From the NCBI GenBank assembly GCA_964497495.1, contig CAZCCZ010000013.1, positions 1-64,000 on the forward strand: a stretch of DNA of 64,000 bases, written 5' to 3'. Positions within the stretch are counted from its first letter, which is position 1. Each line of letters opens with the position of its first letter. Both the position numbers and the translations under genes were made by a program. The stretch is from CAXXOK01 sp964497495. GTDB taxonomy: Bacteria; Bacillota; Clostridia; Christensenellales; Aristaeellaceae. Of the stretch, positions 17,078 through 26,796 are shown piece by piece. The notes beneath the pieces are model-generated. The model worked only from the letters and a program-made list of their open reading frames with translations. It was not told the DNA's origin and did not search any database.

Positions 17078-18550
17078 TTGAGCGAAACCAAGAAGCGGAC
17101 GGCCGGGAGGTCGTTCCTGTTCAAACTGGCGGAAAGCGTGGGTACGCAGGGCGTCGCCTTCGTCATGGGCATCGTGCTGGCGCGCCTGTTAAGCCCGGAG
17201 GATTACGCTACGCGTGCGATCCTGCTGGTGTTCGTCAACGTCGCGCAGGTGTTCGTGCAGAGCGGCCTCAACACCGCGCTCGTTCAGCGGCTGGAAGTGG
17301 ACGAGACCGACTTTTCCAGCGTGTTTTACTTGAGTCTCGGCATCTCGGGAGTTTGCTACGCGCTGCTGTTCCTCGCCGCCCCGGCGATCGCCGCTTATTA
17401 CGGTCAACCGTCGCTGACGGCGCTGATGCGCGTGATGGGGCTGATGCTGTTTCCGGGGGCGCTGGTGTCCGTGCAGCAGGCGGTGGTGGCGCGCCGGATG
17501 GCGTTCCACCGGCTGATGGTGGGCAGCATCCTTTCCACGACGGTTTCCGGCATCGTGGGCATCGGCATGGCGTACGGCGGTTGCGGCGTCTGGGCGCTGG
17601 TTGGGCAGCAGATTTCCTATCAGGTCGCGCTCGGCGCCATCCTGCTGATTCTCGTCAAATGGCGGCCGCGGCTGCTGTACTCGTGGAATAAGGTGAAGTC
17701 GCTGTTCTCCTTCGGGTGGAAGCTGCTGGTTTCCAGCCTGATCGAGACCGTGTATAACAACCTGCGCACGCTGGTGATCGGCAAGATGTTCACCAAAGAC
17801 CAGCTCGGCTTCTACAACCGCGGCAGGCAGTTTCCGGAACTGCTGATGAACGCGGTCAACGGCTCCATCCAGAGCGTGATGCTGCCGCTGTTCTCCGGCG
17901 AGCAGGAGCGCCGCGAACGGCTGAAGGCCATGATGCGCCGCACCGTGATGGTGTCCTCCTACCTCGTTTTCCCGCTGATGGCGGGGCTGGCGCTGACGGC
18001 GCGGCCCATGGTGAGCCTCCTTTTAACGGATAAGTGGCTGCCCTGCGTGCCCTTCGTGTGGATCTGCTGCGCGGATTTCGCTTTTTACCCCGTGCATACC
18101 AGCAACCTGCAGGCCATCAACGCCCTCGGGCGCAGCGATGTGTTCCTGCGGCTGGAGCTCATCAAGAAGGCGTACGGCGTTATCATCCTCGTCGTCACGG
18201 TGCTCTGCTTTCCCACGGCGTACGCCATCGCTGCGGGCAGCGTGGTAAGCACGCTGATCGGCACGTTCGTCAACGCCGCGCCCAACAAGAAACTGCTTGG
18301 CTACAGCTACGGCGAACAGGTGCGCGACCTGCTGCCCTCGCTGGGCATGACGCTCGTCATGGGCGCGGCGGTGTGGCTGGCGGGGATGCTGCCGCTGGGA
18401 AACCTGCCGCTGCTGCTGGCGCAGGCCGCGGTAGGCGCGGGGGTGTACGCCGTGCTGTCCGTGCTGTTGAAACCCGAAGCATATCGGGACCTGATCGATA
18501 TGGCGCGCGCCCTGCGCAGCAAACCGACGCCGGACGGGGAGGCGAAGTGA
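17078..18550 (+). CDS. Lipopolysaccharide/oligosaccharide flippase (Wzx-like, MOP superfamily)
   Basis: A 490-residue protein with about twelve to fourteen hydrophobic helices and the MOP-type opening (FKLAESVGTQGVAFVMGIVL, then LARLLSPEDYATRAI). ALVQR, the VYNNLRTLVIGKMF segment and FYNRGRQFPELL match polysaccharide flippases that turn undecaprenyl-linked oligosaccharides to the outer face of the membrane. The start is TTG at 17078, supported by a GAAGGAG site seven bases upstream. It overlaps nothing, but only two bases separate its stop from the next start, so the operon is tightly packed. Confidence 0.9.
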   Translation: MSETKKRTAGRSFLFKLAESVGTQGVAFVMGIVLARLLSPEDYATRAILLVFVNVAQVFVQSGLNTALVQRLEVDETDFSSVFYLSLGISGVCYALLFLAAPAIAAYYGQPSLTALMRVMGLMLFPGALVSVQQAVVARRMAFHRLMVGSILSTTVSGIVGIGMAYGGCGVWALVGQQISYQVALGAILLILVKWRPRLLYSWNKVKSLFSFGWKLLVSSLIETVYNNLRTLVIGKMFTKDQLGFYNRGRQFPELLMNAVNGSIQSVMLPLFSGEQERRERLKAMMRRTVMVSSYLVFPLMAGLALTARPMVSLLLTDKWLPCVPFVWICCADFAFYPVHTSNLQAINALGRSDVFLRLELIKKAYGVIILVVTVLCFPTAYAIAAGSVVSTLIGTFVNAAPNKKLLGYSYGEQVRDLLPSLGMTLVMGAAVWLAGMLPLGNLPLLLAQAAVGAGVYAVLSVLLKPEAYRDLIDMARALRSKPTPDGEAK

Positions 18551-18552
18551 CG

Positions 18553-19509
18553 ATGAAAACCGTGCTGCTGACCGCCGTGGGCTCTGCGGCGGCGCACGCC
18601 GCGCACGCGTGCCTGAAAAAAGCCGGATACCGCGTGCTCGGCTGCGACATCTACCCGCGGGCGTGGAACGTGACGGCCGGGGAGGTGGACGCTTTCTTCC
18701 ACGTCCCGCCCGCGGCGGACGCGGAGGCCTACGCCGCCGCGCTGCTTTCCATCGCGCGGGCGGAGAAGGCGGACTTCATCGTTCCCCTGACGGACGTGGA
18801 GGTGGACGCGCTTTGCGGCCGCAAGGCGGCTTTCCGCGCCGAAGGGGTCACCGTCTGCTGCCCGGACGCACCTGCGGCGGGCCTCTGCCGGGACAAGCTG
18901 CGCATGGCCAAAGCGTTGGAGGCGGCGGGGCTCTGCGCCGTTATCCCCACGTACACGGCGGACACGCTGCCCGCAAACGCCGCGTTTCCCCTGCTGCTTA
19001 AGCCCCTGCACGGGCGCAGCAGCGAAGGCAAGACGGTGGCGCGCACCTCCGGGGAGCTGAAACTGGCGCTGGGCGCGCGGGACGACCTCGTAATCCAGCC
19101 CTATCTGGAAGGCGACGTGTACACCGTGGACTGCGCGCGGGACGAAGCCGGGAACGCCGTAACGCTGACGCGGCGGGAGCGCCTGCGCACGGTCAACGGG
19201 CTGGGCACCGCCGTGGACATCTGCCCCGGCCACCCGCTGGACGGGGCCTGCAAGCGCATCCTCGCGTTCGCGGGCATCGTGGGCGTGGTGAACGCGGAGT
19301 TTATTCGCCACGGCGACGAATACTTCTTTCTGGAAGTCAACCCGCGTTTTTCGGGCGGCGTCGGGTTCAGCGTGCTGGCAGGGTACGATTTCCCCCTTGC
19401 GATGATCCTGTGCCACGAGGGGAAGCGGCTGCCTGCGCCGTCCGCGTTCCGTCCCGTGACGCTGGCGCAGCGGTACGAAATGAAGATTACGGGGGAACCC
19501 GAACCGTGA
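18553..19509 (+). CDS. ATP-grasp enzyme (carbamoyl-phosphate-synthase-like)
   Basis: A 318-residue protein. The N-terminal Rossmann-like part (VLLTAVGSAAAHAAHACLKKAGYRVLGCD) and a central ATP-grasp domain are clear. The latter shows FPLLLKPLHGRSSEGKTV with the nucleotide-binding Lys, VIQPYLEGDVYTVD, and EFIRHGDEYFFLEVNPRFSGG with the metal-binding Glu/Asn pair. Members ligate a carboxylate to an amine or similar group. In glycan clusters they often make an amide-linked substituent such as an amino acid on a sugar. Here the aminotransferase upstream could provide the amine. A GTG two codons earlier is also possible, but the ATG has the better GGAGG spacing. Confidence 0.82.
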   Translation: MKTVLLTAVGSAAAHAAHACLKKAGYRVLGCDIYPRAWNVTAGEVDAFFHVPPAADAEAYAAALLSIARAEKADFIVPLTDVEVDALCGRKAAFRAEGVTVCCPDAPAAGLCRDKLRMAKALEAAGLCAVIPTYTADTLPANAAFPLLLKPLHGRSSEGKTVARTSGELKLALGARDDLVIQPYLEGDVYTVDCARDEAGNAVTLTRRERLRTVNGLGTAVDICPGHPLDGACKRILAFAGIVGVVNAEFIRHGDEYFFLEVNPRFSGGVGFSVLAGYDFPLAMILCHEGKRLPAPSAFRPVTLAQRYEMKITGEPEP

Positions 19510-20426
19510 GCGGGGGCGGGATTGTCGCGCCCGGCCTGCCGAGGATGGTCGCGGTCGTGGGTACCAACGCCTCCGGTAAAAGCGGGCTGGGGGTGGAGCT
19601 TGCCCTGCGTTACGGCGGGGAGGTTATCTCCGCCGATTCCCGGCAGGTATACCGCGGGCTAGATCTGGGCAGCGGAAAGATCACCGCGGAGGAAATGCGG
19701 GGCGTTCCCCATCACCTGCTGGACGTGTGCGGACCGGGGGATTTCTTTTCCATGGCGGATTACCAGCGGCTGGCCTACGAAGCCGCGGACGGTATCCTGA
19801 CCCGCGGGAAACTTCCCTTTCTGGTGGGCGGCACGGGGCTGTACGTGGACGCGGTTGCAAAGGGCTACGCGCTTTCCGCCGTGAAGCCCGATTTGGCCTA
19901 CCGCGGCGAACTGGAAGCCTACTCCACGCCGGAACTGTATCAAATGCTGCTGGAGCGCGCGCCCGGCACGGACGCCGACCCTAAGAACCGCAACCGCGTG
20001 ATGCGGATGCTGGAAAAACTGCACGACGGGGACGCCGGGCACGGCGCGTTAAGCCCCCGTTACCGCGTGTTTACGCTGGGCGTTACCTGGCCGCGGGAGG
20101 AACTGTGCCGCCGCATCGACGAACGGCTGGCCCGCCGGATGGAAGCCGGGCTGGAACGGGAGGTGCGGGGACTGCTGGCCGCGGGCGCGACGCCGGAGTT
20201 TCTGCGCGGGCTGGGGCTGGAATACCGGTACGTCAGCGCGTGGATACTGGGGGAGATTCCGTCGCAGGAGGAAATGCTGACGGTTCTGGCGCGGGAAATC
20301 AAACGTTTCGCCAAGCGGCAGACCACGTGGTTCAGGCGGGATAAGAACATCGTATGGCTGGATATGGCCGCTGACCCCTTTGCACAGGCCTGCGCCGCCA
20401 TCGACGCGTTTCTGGCCGAACCGTAG
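19506..20426 (+). CDS. miaA: tRNA dimethylallyltransferase
   Basis: A 306-residue enzyme that adds a dimethylallyl group to A37 of tRNAs reading UNN codons, including the neighbouring tRNA-Leu(TAA) class. The P-loop GTNASGKS is near the N-terminus. It is followed by VISADSRQVYRGLDLGSGK, PHHLLDV and LVGGTGLYVDAV, and a C-terminal region with FAKRQTTWFRRDKN. All are MiaA hallmarks. The start is GTG at 19506, overlapping the ATP-grasp stop by four bases (GTGA), so it is translated as part of the glycan operon. A bidirectional terminator follows. Confidence 0.94.
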   Translation: MSGGGIVAPGLPRMVAVVGTNASGKSGLGVELALRYGGEVISADSRQVYRGLDLGSGKITAEEMRGVPHHLLDVCGPGDFFSMADYQRLAYEAADGILTRGKLPFLVGGTGLYVDAVAKGYALSAVKPDLAYRGELEAYSTPELYQMLLERAPGTDADPKNRNRVMRMLEKLHDGDAGHGALSPRYRVFTLGVTWPREELCRRIDERLARRMEAGLEREVRGLLAAGATPEFLRGLGLEYRYVSAWILGEIPSQEEMLTVLAREIKRFAKRQTTWFRRDKNIVWLDMAADPFAQACAAIDAFLAEP

Positions 20427-20436
20427 AGACGGAAAT

Positions 20437-20482
20437 GAAAAACGGGCCTTAAAGGGACACTTCCTTCCAAGGCCCGTTTTTC
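20437..20482. terminator. Bidirectional terminator between miaA and the RACo-like gene
   Basis: AAAAACGGGCCTT and AAGGCCCGTTTTT form an inverted repeat with A- and T-runs on both flanks. It lies between two converging genes and can stop transcription in both directions. Confidence 0.85.
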
Positions 20483-20500
20483 GTTATGCGAAAGCCTTTT

Positions 20501-21979
20501 TTACTCCGCGCCCCACGGGAAATCCATTGCGGCCAGAAAGCGGCTTTCAAACCCCGGGTCGCCGCCCAGCGGAACCAGCTCCGTCTCCCGCGCGATGCGC
20601 TCCGCCTTTTCCCGCAGGCGGGTATCCAGTAGCAGCGCGGCGGCGCCGGCCAGCGCCGCGTTGCCCACGGCCTGCGCCCTGCCCGCCAGCGCCGCGGGAA
20701 TCAGCCCCACGGCCACGGCGGAGGAAACGCTCAGCCTGCTGCCGAAGCCGCCCGCCAACCACAGGCGCTTTACCTGCGCGGGCGTTATGCCCGCCGCCGC
20801 CAGCAGGGTTTCCACCCCCGCGGCCACGGCGGCTTTGGCCAGTTGCAGGGCGCGCACGTCCCCGGCCGTCAGGCGCACGCCGCCCGCGATGATAACGCTC
20901 GGCGCGTCCAGGACGCCCGTGCGGTCGATGCGCCCCAGCCTCAGCAGCGCCGCCACCGCGTCGATCAGGCCGGAACCGCAGAGGCCCGCGGCCTCGACGT
21001 TGCCGATCACGCGGCTGCCCAGCCGCCCGTTTTCCACCCAAACCCGGTCGATCGCGCCCGTTACGCCGCCCAGCCCCTGCGATATCTCGCCGCCCTCGAA
21101 GGCGGAACCCGCCGCGGCGGAAGCTGCGTACAGCCTGCCGCCGTGCCACAGCATCAACTCCCCGTTGGTGCCGATGTCCATCAGCAGCGTCGTTTCCGGC
21201 CCGCCGCAAAGGCCCGTCGCCAGCGCCGCGCAGGTGAGGTCCGCGCCCATGTACGCCCCCGCGCACGGCGGCAGGTACGCGGGCACGCCGTCCACCGGCT
21301 CCTCGAAACCGAAAAGGCAGTCCGCCCGGTAAGGCGCCGCGGCCAGCGTTTGCGGGCCGCGCCCGGTAAGCAGGTAGAGCATGGCGGTGTTGCCGGTTAC
21401 CGTCAGCGCCTCCGCAGCGGCCGCGCCCGCGCGGGCGCAGGCTTCCGCCACGGTCTTGCCGACCGCTTCCAGCGCCAGCGCGCGCAACCGTTCCCCGTTC
21501 CCGGCGAGCGCAGCGGAAACGCGGCCCATCACGTCCGCGGAGACGGCGGTCTGCGGGTTGACGGCGGCGGCCTCGCCCAGCGACCGGCCGGCCGCAAGGT
21601 CGTATACGCGCGCCGCGACGGTGGTGGTACCAAGGTCCACCGCCGCGCCGATCCGGCCCGCCATCGGGAACCCGCGAACGGGCTCGGCCGCGTCGGTTTC
21701 GATGACCGTCCATTCCCGTTCGGGCGGAAGCTCCGCCGCGCAATCCCCGGTCAGCCGCGCCTGGCAGGCCAGCCGTCTGCCCGCGCGCCGCTCCGCCCCG
21801 TTGGGCGGGGACGCCGCGCCGGTCAGCGAGAGCACGGCGCAGTTGCCGCATGTGCCGCGGCCCCCGCAGGGCAGAGGCAACGAAAAGCCCGCCGCCGCCA
21901 GCGCGTCGGCCAGCAGGGGCGTGCCCGAAAACACGTATTCTTTTTCAACCGGCCCGCGCCGGATCGTCAGTTTCGGCAT
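20501..21979 (-). CDS. Ferredoxin-domain ASKHA protein, RACo/RamA-like corrinoid activator
   Basis: A 492-residue protein. The N-terminal plant-type ferredoxin domain has Cys38, Cys44, Cys47 and Cys72 (pattern C-x5-C-x2-C plus one). The C-terminal ASKHA ATPase shows GAAVDLGTTTVAARVYD, a TVTGNTAML segment, LLMDIGTNGELML and a glycine-rich SAFEGGEIS. This architecture is that of RACo-type proteins, which reduce inactive Co(II) corrinoid cofactors at the expense of ATP so methyltransferases can work again. No corrinoid protein or methyltransferase lies nearby, so the partner must be elsewhere. The ATG at 21979 is chosen because a GGAGG site is six bases before it, whereas the upstream ATG would leave that site inside the gene. 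Confidence 0.85.
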   Translation of the reverse strand: MPKLTIRRGPVEKEYVFSGTPLLADALAAAGFSLPLPCGGRGTCGNCAVLSLTGAASPPNGAERRAGRRLACQARLTGDCAAELPPEREWTVIETDAAEPVRGFPMAGRIGAAVDLGTTTVAARVYDLAAGRSLGEAAAVNPQTAVSADVMGRVSAALAGNGERLRALALEAVGKTVAEACARAGAAAAEALTVTGNTAMLYLLTGRGPQTLAAAPYRADCLFGFEEPVDGVPAYLPPCAGAYMGADLTCAALATGLCGGPETTLLMDIGTNGELMLWHGGRLYAASAAAGSAFEGGEISQGLGGVTGAIDRVWVENGRLGSRVIGNVEAAGLCGSGLIDAVAALLRLGRIDRTGVLDAPSVIIAGGVRLTAGDVRALQLAKAAVAAGVETLLAAAGITPAQVKRLWLAGGFGSRLSVSSAVAVGLIPAALAGRAQAVGNAALAGAAALLLDTRLREKAERIARETELVPLGGDPGFESRFLAAMDFPWGAE

Positions 21980-22051
21980 GTGGGGCCTCCCCAATCGGCG
22001 GCTGCCTCCCGCGCCCGGCGGGGCGGAACAGGAAAGCCCGCGGCTTCCCGC

Positions 22052-22633
22052 CTACAGCGCGGCGCTGTTGAACAGGGCCATGGCCCGCTCCCGCACGTCG
22101 CCGGGCAGACGGCCGGACAGCCACAGGTTCAGCCAGCGGCGGCGCTCCTTGCGCGGATGGGCTTTCAGGTACTTCGCAATCTGCCACGCGCGCTTTTCGC
22201 GGTCGAGCATCAGCAGGTAGAGGACAAACCAGTCCGCCAGCGGCGAAAGCGGAACGGGCACGCCGTGCACGTCCGTGACGGAAGCGATGTGCTCCTGATC
22301 GAAGGGATACAGAAAAACCGCGTTCTTGCGGCGCACGGCGAAACCGCAGAGCAGGTCGAAATCCACCCCGTCCAGCCGGTATTCGGTAAACTGTTTCGTG
22401 GCGAATACGGGGTTGGGGTTCTGCACGGGCAACTGCTCGGCGCCGGTAAAAAGCATGGCCTGCTCCGCGGCGGGCATTTCGCCTTCCGCAATCACCAGAT
22501 CCACGTCGTTAAAGGTTTCCGCCGCGCCTTCCAGATAGAGCAGCGCGGATGCGCCCACCGCCCACGTGACGCCCGCCGCGTTCAGCGCACCGGCGGCCTT
22601 GGCAAGCACAACGGTCTTCTCTTCCGCGTTCAC
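22052..22633 (-). CDS. Nucleotidyltransferase-fold protein of unknown target
   Basis: A 193-residue protein. WAVGASALLYLEG followed about ten residues later by FNDVDLVI matches the GS...DxD core of the polymerase-beta nucleotidyltransferase superfamily. DGVDFDLLCGF could carry the third acidic residue. The C-terminal half is helical and basic. Families of this shape include aminoglycoside nucleotidyltransferases and AbiEii/MNT-like toxins, but no antitoxin partner or resistance signature is visible. The GTG at 22633 has a GGGGGAGG site. A promoter lies about 50 bases upstream. I cannot assign a substrate. Confidence 0.55.
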   Translation of the reverse strand: MNAEEKTVVLAKAAGALNAAGVTWAVGASALLYLEGAAETFNDVDLVIAEGEMPAAEQAMLFTGAEQLPVQNPNPVFATKQFTEYRLDGVDFDLLCGFAVRRKNAVFLYPFDQEHIASVTDVHGVPVPLSPLADWFVLYLLMLDREKRAWQIAKYLKAHPRKERRRWLNLWLSGRLPGDVRERAMALFNSAAL

Positions 22634-22682
22634 GGCGATCCCTCCCCCGGGAACAGGCACGTGCCTGCGTATTACTGCTACC

Positions 22683-22711
22683 AGTATAACGAAAGTGCGG
22701 GCGCTCCGCAA
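22683..22711 (-). promoter_or_regulatory. Promoter for the nucleotidyltransferase-fold gene
   Basis: On the minus strand, TTGCGG (22706-22711) and TATACT (22683-22688) have 17-base spacing, about 50 bases before the GTG start. Confidence 0.6.
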
Positions 22712-22775
22712 GGGAGAGCCCGCATAAAATCAAGAATGTTATCGGCCGGGCCGGTTATTTTCCATCCGTTCCCGT

Positions 22776-24137
<1,362 letters not shown>

Positions 24138-24194
24138 GCGCACCCTCCGGCGCCGCGGAAGCGCGGCGTTTCTTCGTAAAAAAGATTCGCAACG

Positions 24195-24223
24195 ATATTA
24201 CCGGAAAACGGACGCGTTGACAA
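24195..24223 (-). promoter_or_regulatory. Promoter for the GH1 gene
   Basis: On the minus strand, TTGTCA (24218-24223) and TAATAT (24195-24200) are separated by 17 bases, about 58 bases before the start codon. Confidence 0.65.
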
Positions 24224-24425
24224 GAGGCGGGGTGAAATTTACAGGTCGCGTCCGCGCCGGGGGTGTACGGCTGGCCGATTCTGTGATAAAATCAGGGGGC
24301 TGAAGAGAAAGAAAGCAGATCATACGGCCGCGGCGGACGGGCTGGGGGCGAAGACCTCCGTGTTTCGCGCACCGCGGCGGGCCGGGGACGGTCGGAATAA
24401 GCGAACGGGAAAGGAGCGAACGGTG

Positions 24426-24608
24426 ATGGAAACGGAGAAACGCGAAATAGAACAGCTGGATTACGACGACGAGATACCCGACCCCGAGGAACTGACGCTC
24501 CCGCCGCGCGACGACGAGGCCGACGCGCTGCGCAGCGCCGCCAGGCACCGCCTGGTGCCCGCCGACGAGGACGTACCCAACGACTGTTTCAGCGAACGGA
24601 TGCTGTAG
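24426..24608 (+). CDS. Small acidic protein of unknown function
   Basis: A 60-residue protein with a good AAAGGAG site about ten bases before the ATG. It is strongly acidic in its first two-thirds (LDYDDEIPDPEELTLPP, then RDDEADAL), with one cysteine near the end. It has no membrane segment or recognised domain and is probably disordered. It stands alone between the divergent GH1 gene and a strong terminator, so it is its own transcription unit. The candidate promoter is the extended -10 TGTGATAAAAT near 24282-24292. A regulatory or adaptor role is possible but only a guess. Confidence 0.55.
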   Translation: METEKREIEQLDYDDEIPDPEELTLPPRDDEADALRSAARHRLVPADEDVPNDCFSERML

Positions 24609-24636
24609 AGAACCGTTGACGGAAAAGTATTTTCGG

Positions 24637-24680
24637 CAAGGCGGAGGCGCCGTTCAAGGGCCTCCGCCTTGTCGTATCGT
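24637..24680. terminator. Terminator between converging genes
   Basis: CAAGGCGGAGGC and GCCTCCGCCTTG flank a ten-base loop and form a long GC-rich stem, followed by a T-rich stretch. It separates the small acidic protein from the channel gene converging on it. Confidence 0.75.
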
Positions 24681-24689
24681 TCTCTTTCG

Positions 24690-26534
24690 TTAATCCTGCG
24701 CCAGGACGATTACGCAGTCCTCCGGGCTGAAAACGTAGCTTTCCGTTTTATCGGGATTGACGAGAACGCTCGGTTTTCCTCCGGCGTTTTGCAACCGAAG
24801 CCCCAGCAGCGTCTGCCCCGCCCGCAAGGCGGCCGCCGCCAGCGTATAAAGGTTCACGGGCACGCCCGTTTCCACGAACCGGGACACGGGATGAATGTAG
24901 ACCTCGTTTCCCTCGTCCGTTAACAGCTCCTCGAACAGCGGGCAAAGCGCCCGGTTCTGGGAAACCTGCGTAAGCACCAGCGCCGCCAGGTTGCTGCCGA
25001 CCACGAAATCGTTCACGCGGGCGCGGGTGGCCAGCGCCTGATTCTTTTTACTGAGCATTTCGCTGACGACGACCGCCGGCGCGGGATGCCGCCGGTAGTA
25101 ATCGCTCAGTTGAAGCAGAACGGTGAGCGTATGCGCGTCCGCGTCGCCTCCGCCCTTTTCGGACAGGACGATGATACGTTCGGGGCTCGTTTCCAGCAGC
25201 TTTTCCAGCGCGCGGCCGTCGTGGAAGTCGCAGGCTTCCCTGCGGACGAGCAGGTCGCCCAACCGCTCCTCCTTCGGAGCCACCGCCCCGGAGGCGACGG
25301 TGAGTACCGAGCCCTTCGCGGCGTATTGAGAAATTTCATTAACAATGTCATCCGTCAGCCGGTTATATCCCAGAATCAGGATGCGGAGCGGCGTTTCCGG
25401 TTCCGCGTCCCGGATGCGGATGCGGGCGGCGTCCGTCGGGCCGGGGGCCGTTTCAGGCACGGCGGCGCCCTGACAGGCTTCGATTAAGATGATTTGATCC
25501 TCTGCGCCGACCGTGGTGCCGGGGGGCGGGTTCAGCAAAATCCGCCCGTCGCGCCGCAGCCCCATCACAGCCGCCTTGCGGTAGCGGAGCACGGCCTCCG
25601 AGAAAGATGCGCCCGCAAGAGCGCACGCCGGTTCCATGTATATTTCATCGCCCCGGTAATCGAAAAGCTCCTGATACACCTCGGCCAGCCCCGACTGGCG
25701 GCAGGTCTGTGCGAAGATGCGGGAGATGAGCGTTTGAAAATACAGAACGTCCAGCCGGGACCCGCCGGCGATGCGCGCCGCTTCCGTGTTCTGCTTCCCG
25801 GTTACGACCGCGGATATGTTCACAGCTTCCGCCGCGTTGCAATCCCCGAGGATTGTCGCGGCCGCGAGGATTCCCTTAATGATCTGAAAATCGCTTTCGC
25901 CCAGCGCGATCACGTGCGCGCACTGCTCCACGCCCGCGTTTCTCAGCGCCGAGAAGCACGTGGGGTCGCCTTTCCGGCAAATGATGCGGGCGTGCTTCCG
26001 CTTCGGCAGGCACGCGAGAAGCTGTTCCTCCACGGCGCACCTGTCCCGTTCGCACAGCACGACGACCGCGGGACTTCGCGTTCCGCCGCCCGCGTCGGCC
26101 AGTTCCGAAAGGATCGTGGGAAGATGCTCATCGTACCCGAGGATCAGGGTGTGATTCTTTTCCAGCACCTTCGCGTTTCCGTGCCTCAACGCTTCCAGCC
26201 GCGCATGGAAGGCGGACGTGATCAGACCGATGAGGATGGAGGTCACGAACAGGCCGCACACGCCCGCGAAGATCATCGGGACGATATACCCCGGGTTTCG
26301 CGTGGCGTAGTCGCCAGACACGTTGCCCGGGTCCAGAATGTGCATGAAGCTGTTCCACAGCGAATCCGCCGCGTTTCCGGCGGCGTCGGGCGCGCACAGC
26401 CGGGCCGCCGCCGCGACGGCCACCGCCACGAAAACGGTAACGAGGAACAGCAGGCCGATCATGGCCGCGAGGCCGCGGGACATCCATTGGTCGAACTGGT
26501 AAGAGAACTTTTCCCGGAAACTGTGTTTCTTCAT
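24690..26534 (-). CDS. CASTOR/POLLUX-type ion channel with two RCK-like domains
   Basis: A 614-residue membrane protein. A first helix spans about residues 22-45. A short soluble stretch with FMHILDPGNVSGDYATRNPG then precedes a second helix near 87-110. This loop is where CASTOR/POLLUX channels place their filter region. Two Rossmann/RCK-like regulatory units follow: the first contains HTLILGYDEHLPTILSEL and the second RILILGYNRLTDDIVNEI. In plants the family are nuclear cation channels, and bacterial members are poorly studied. It has its own sigma-A promoter and is divergent from the zinc-ribbon gene. Confidence 0.82.
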   Translation of the reverse strand: MKKHSFREKFSYQFDQWMSRGLAAMIGLLFLVTVFVAVAVAAAARLCAPDAAGNAADSLWNSFMHILDPGNVSGDYATRNPGYIVPMIFAGVCGLFVTSILIGLITSAFHARLEALRHGNAKVLEKNHTLILGYDEHLPTILSELADAGGGTRSPAVVVLCERDRCAVEEQLLACLPKRKHARIICRKGDPTCFSALRNAGVEQCAHVIALGESDFQIIKGILAAATILGDCNAAEAVNISAVVTGKQNTEAARIAGGSRLDVLYFQTLISRIFAQTCRQSGLAEVYQELFDYRGDEIYMEPACALAGASFSEAVLRYRKAAVMGLRRDGRILLNPPPGTTVGAEDQIILIEACQGAAVPETAPGPTDAARIRIRDAEPETPLRILILGYNRLTDDIVNEISQYAAKGSVLTVASGAVAPKEERLGDLLVRREACDFHDGRALEKLLETSPERIIVLSEKGGGDADAHTLTVLLQLSDYYRRHPAPAVVVSEMLSKKNQALATRARVNDFVVGSNLAALVLTQVSQNRALCPLFEELLTDEGNEVYIHPVSRFVETGVPVNLYTLAAAALRAGQTLLGLRLQNAGGKPSVLVNPDKTESYVFSPEDCVIVLAQD

Positions 26535-26577
26535 GGACGACGATCTCCGCTTTCATGATAATACATAATATGGGTAA

Positions 26578-26606
26578 AATGTATCACAATGCCATTCAGC
26601 TGTCAA
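26578..26606 (-). promoter_or_regulatory. Promoter for the CASTOR/POLLUX-type gene
   Basis: On the minus strand, TTGACA (26601-26606) and TACATT (26578-26583) are 17 bases apart. Confidence 0.7.
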
Positions 26607-26637
26607 TGCGGAGACAGCCACGTTACGGACAGGGGTT

Positions 26638-26675
26638 ACATGGGTTACACCACCATACGAACATGTAACCCATGT
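26638..26675. repeat. 12-bp inverted repeat between divergent promoters
   Basis: ACATGGGTTACA (26638-26649) and TGTAACCCATGT (26664-26675) are perfect inverted copies with a 14-base spacer. The left arm overlaps a 9-bp direct repeat (GGGTTACAT, GGGTTACAC at 26633 and 26642). There is no T-run, so it is not a terminator. It lies between the two outward-facing promoters and could be an operator. Confidence 0.75.
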
Positions 26676-26714
26676 TTGATCGCCGGAGGTTTCGGCCCCC
26701 AACGATCCGTCATG

Positions 26715-26743
26715 TTGTGTTTTGTTCGCCGAAATGCTATAAT
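26715..26743 (+). promoter_or_regulatory. Promoter for the zinc-ribbon gene
   Basis: TTGTGT (26715-26720) and TATAAT (26738-26743) with a 17-base spacer, about 53 bases before the start codon. Confidence 0.8.
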
Positions 26744-26796
26744 TTTCCCAGACGGACGGCCCGTTCCGGCGCCGTTGCCGAAAAAGAGGTGAGAGC

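Noticed and set aside
22052..22633. Toxin of an AbiE/MNT-type toxin-antitoxin pair
   Set aside because: No antitoxin or HEPN partner gene is adjacent; only a nucleotidyltransferase fold can be supported.
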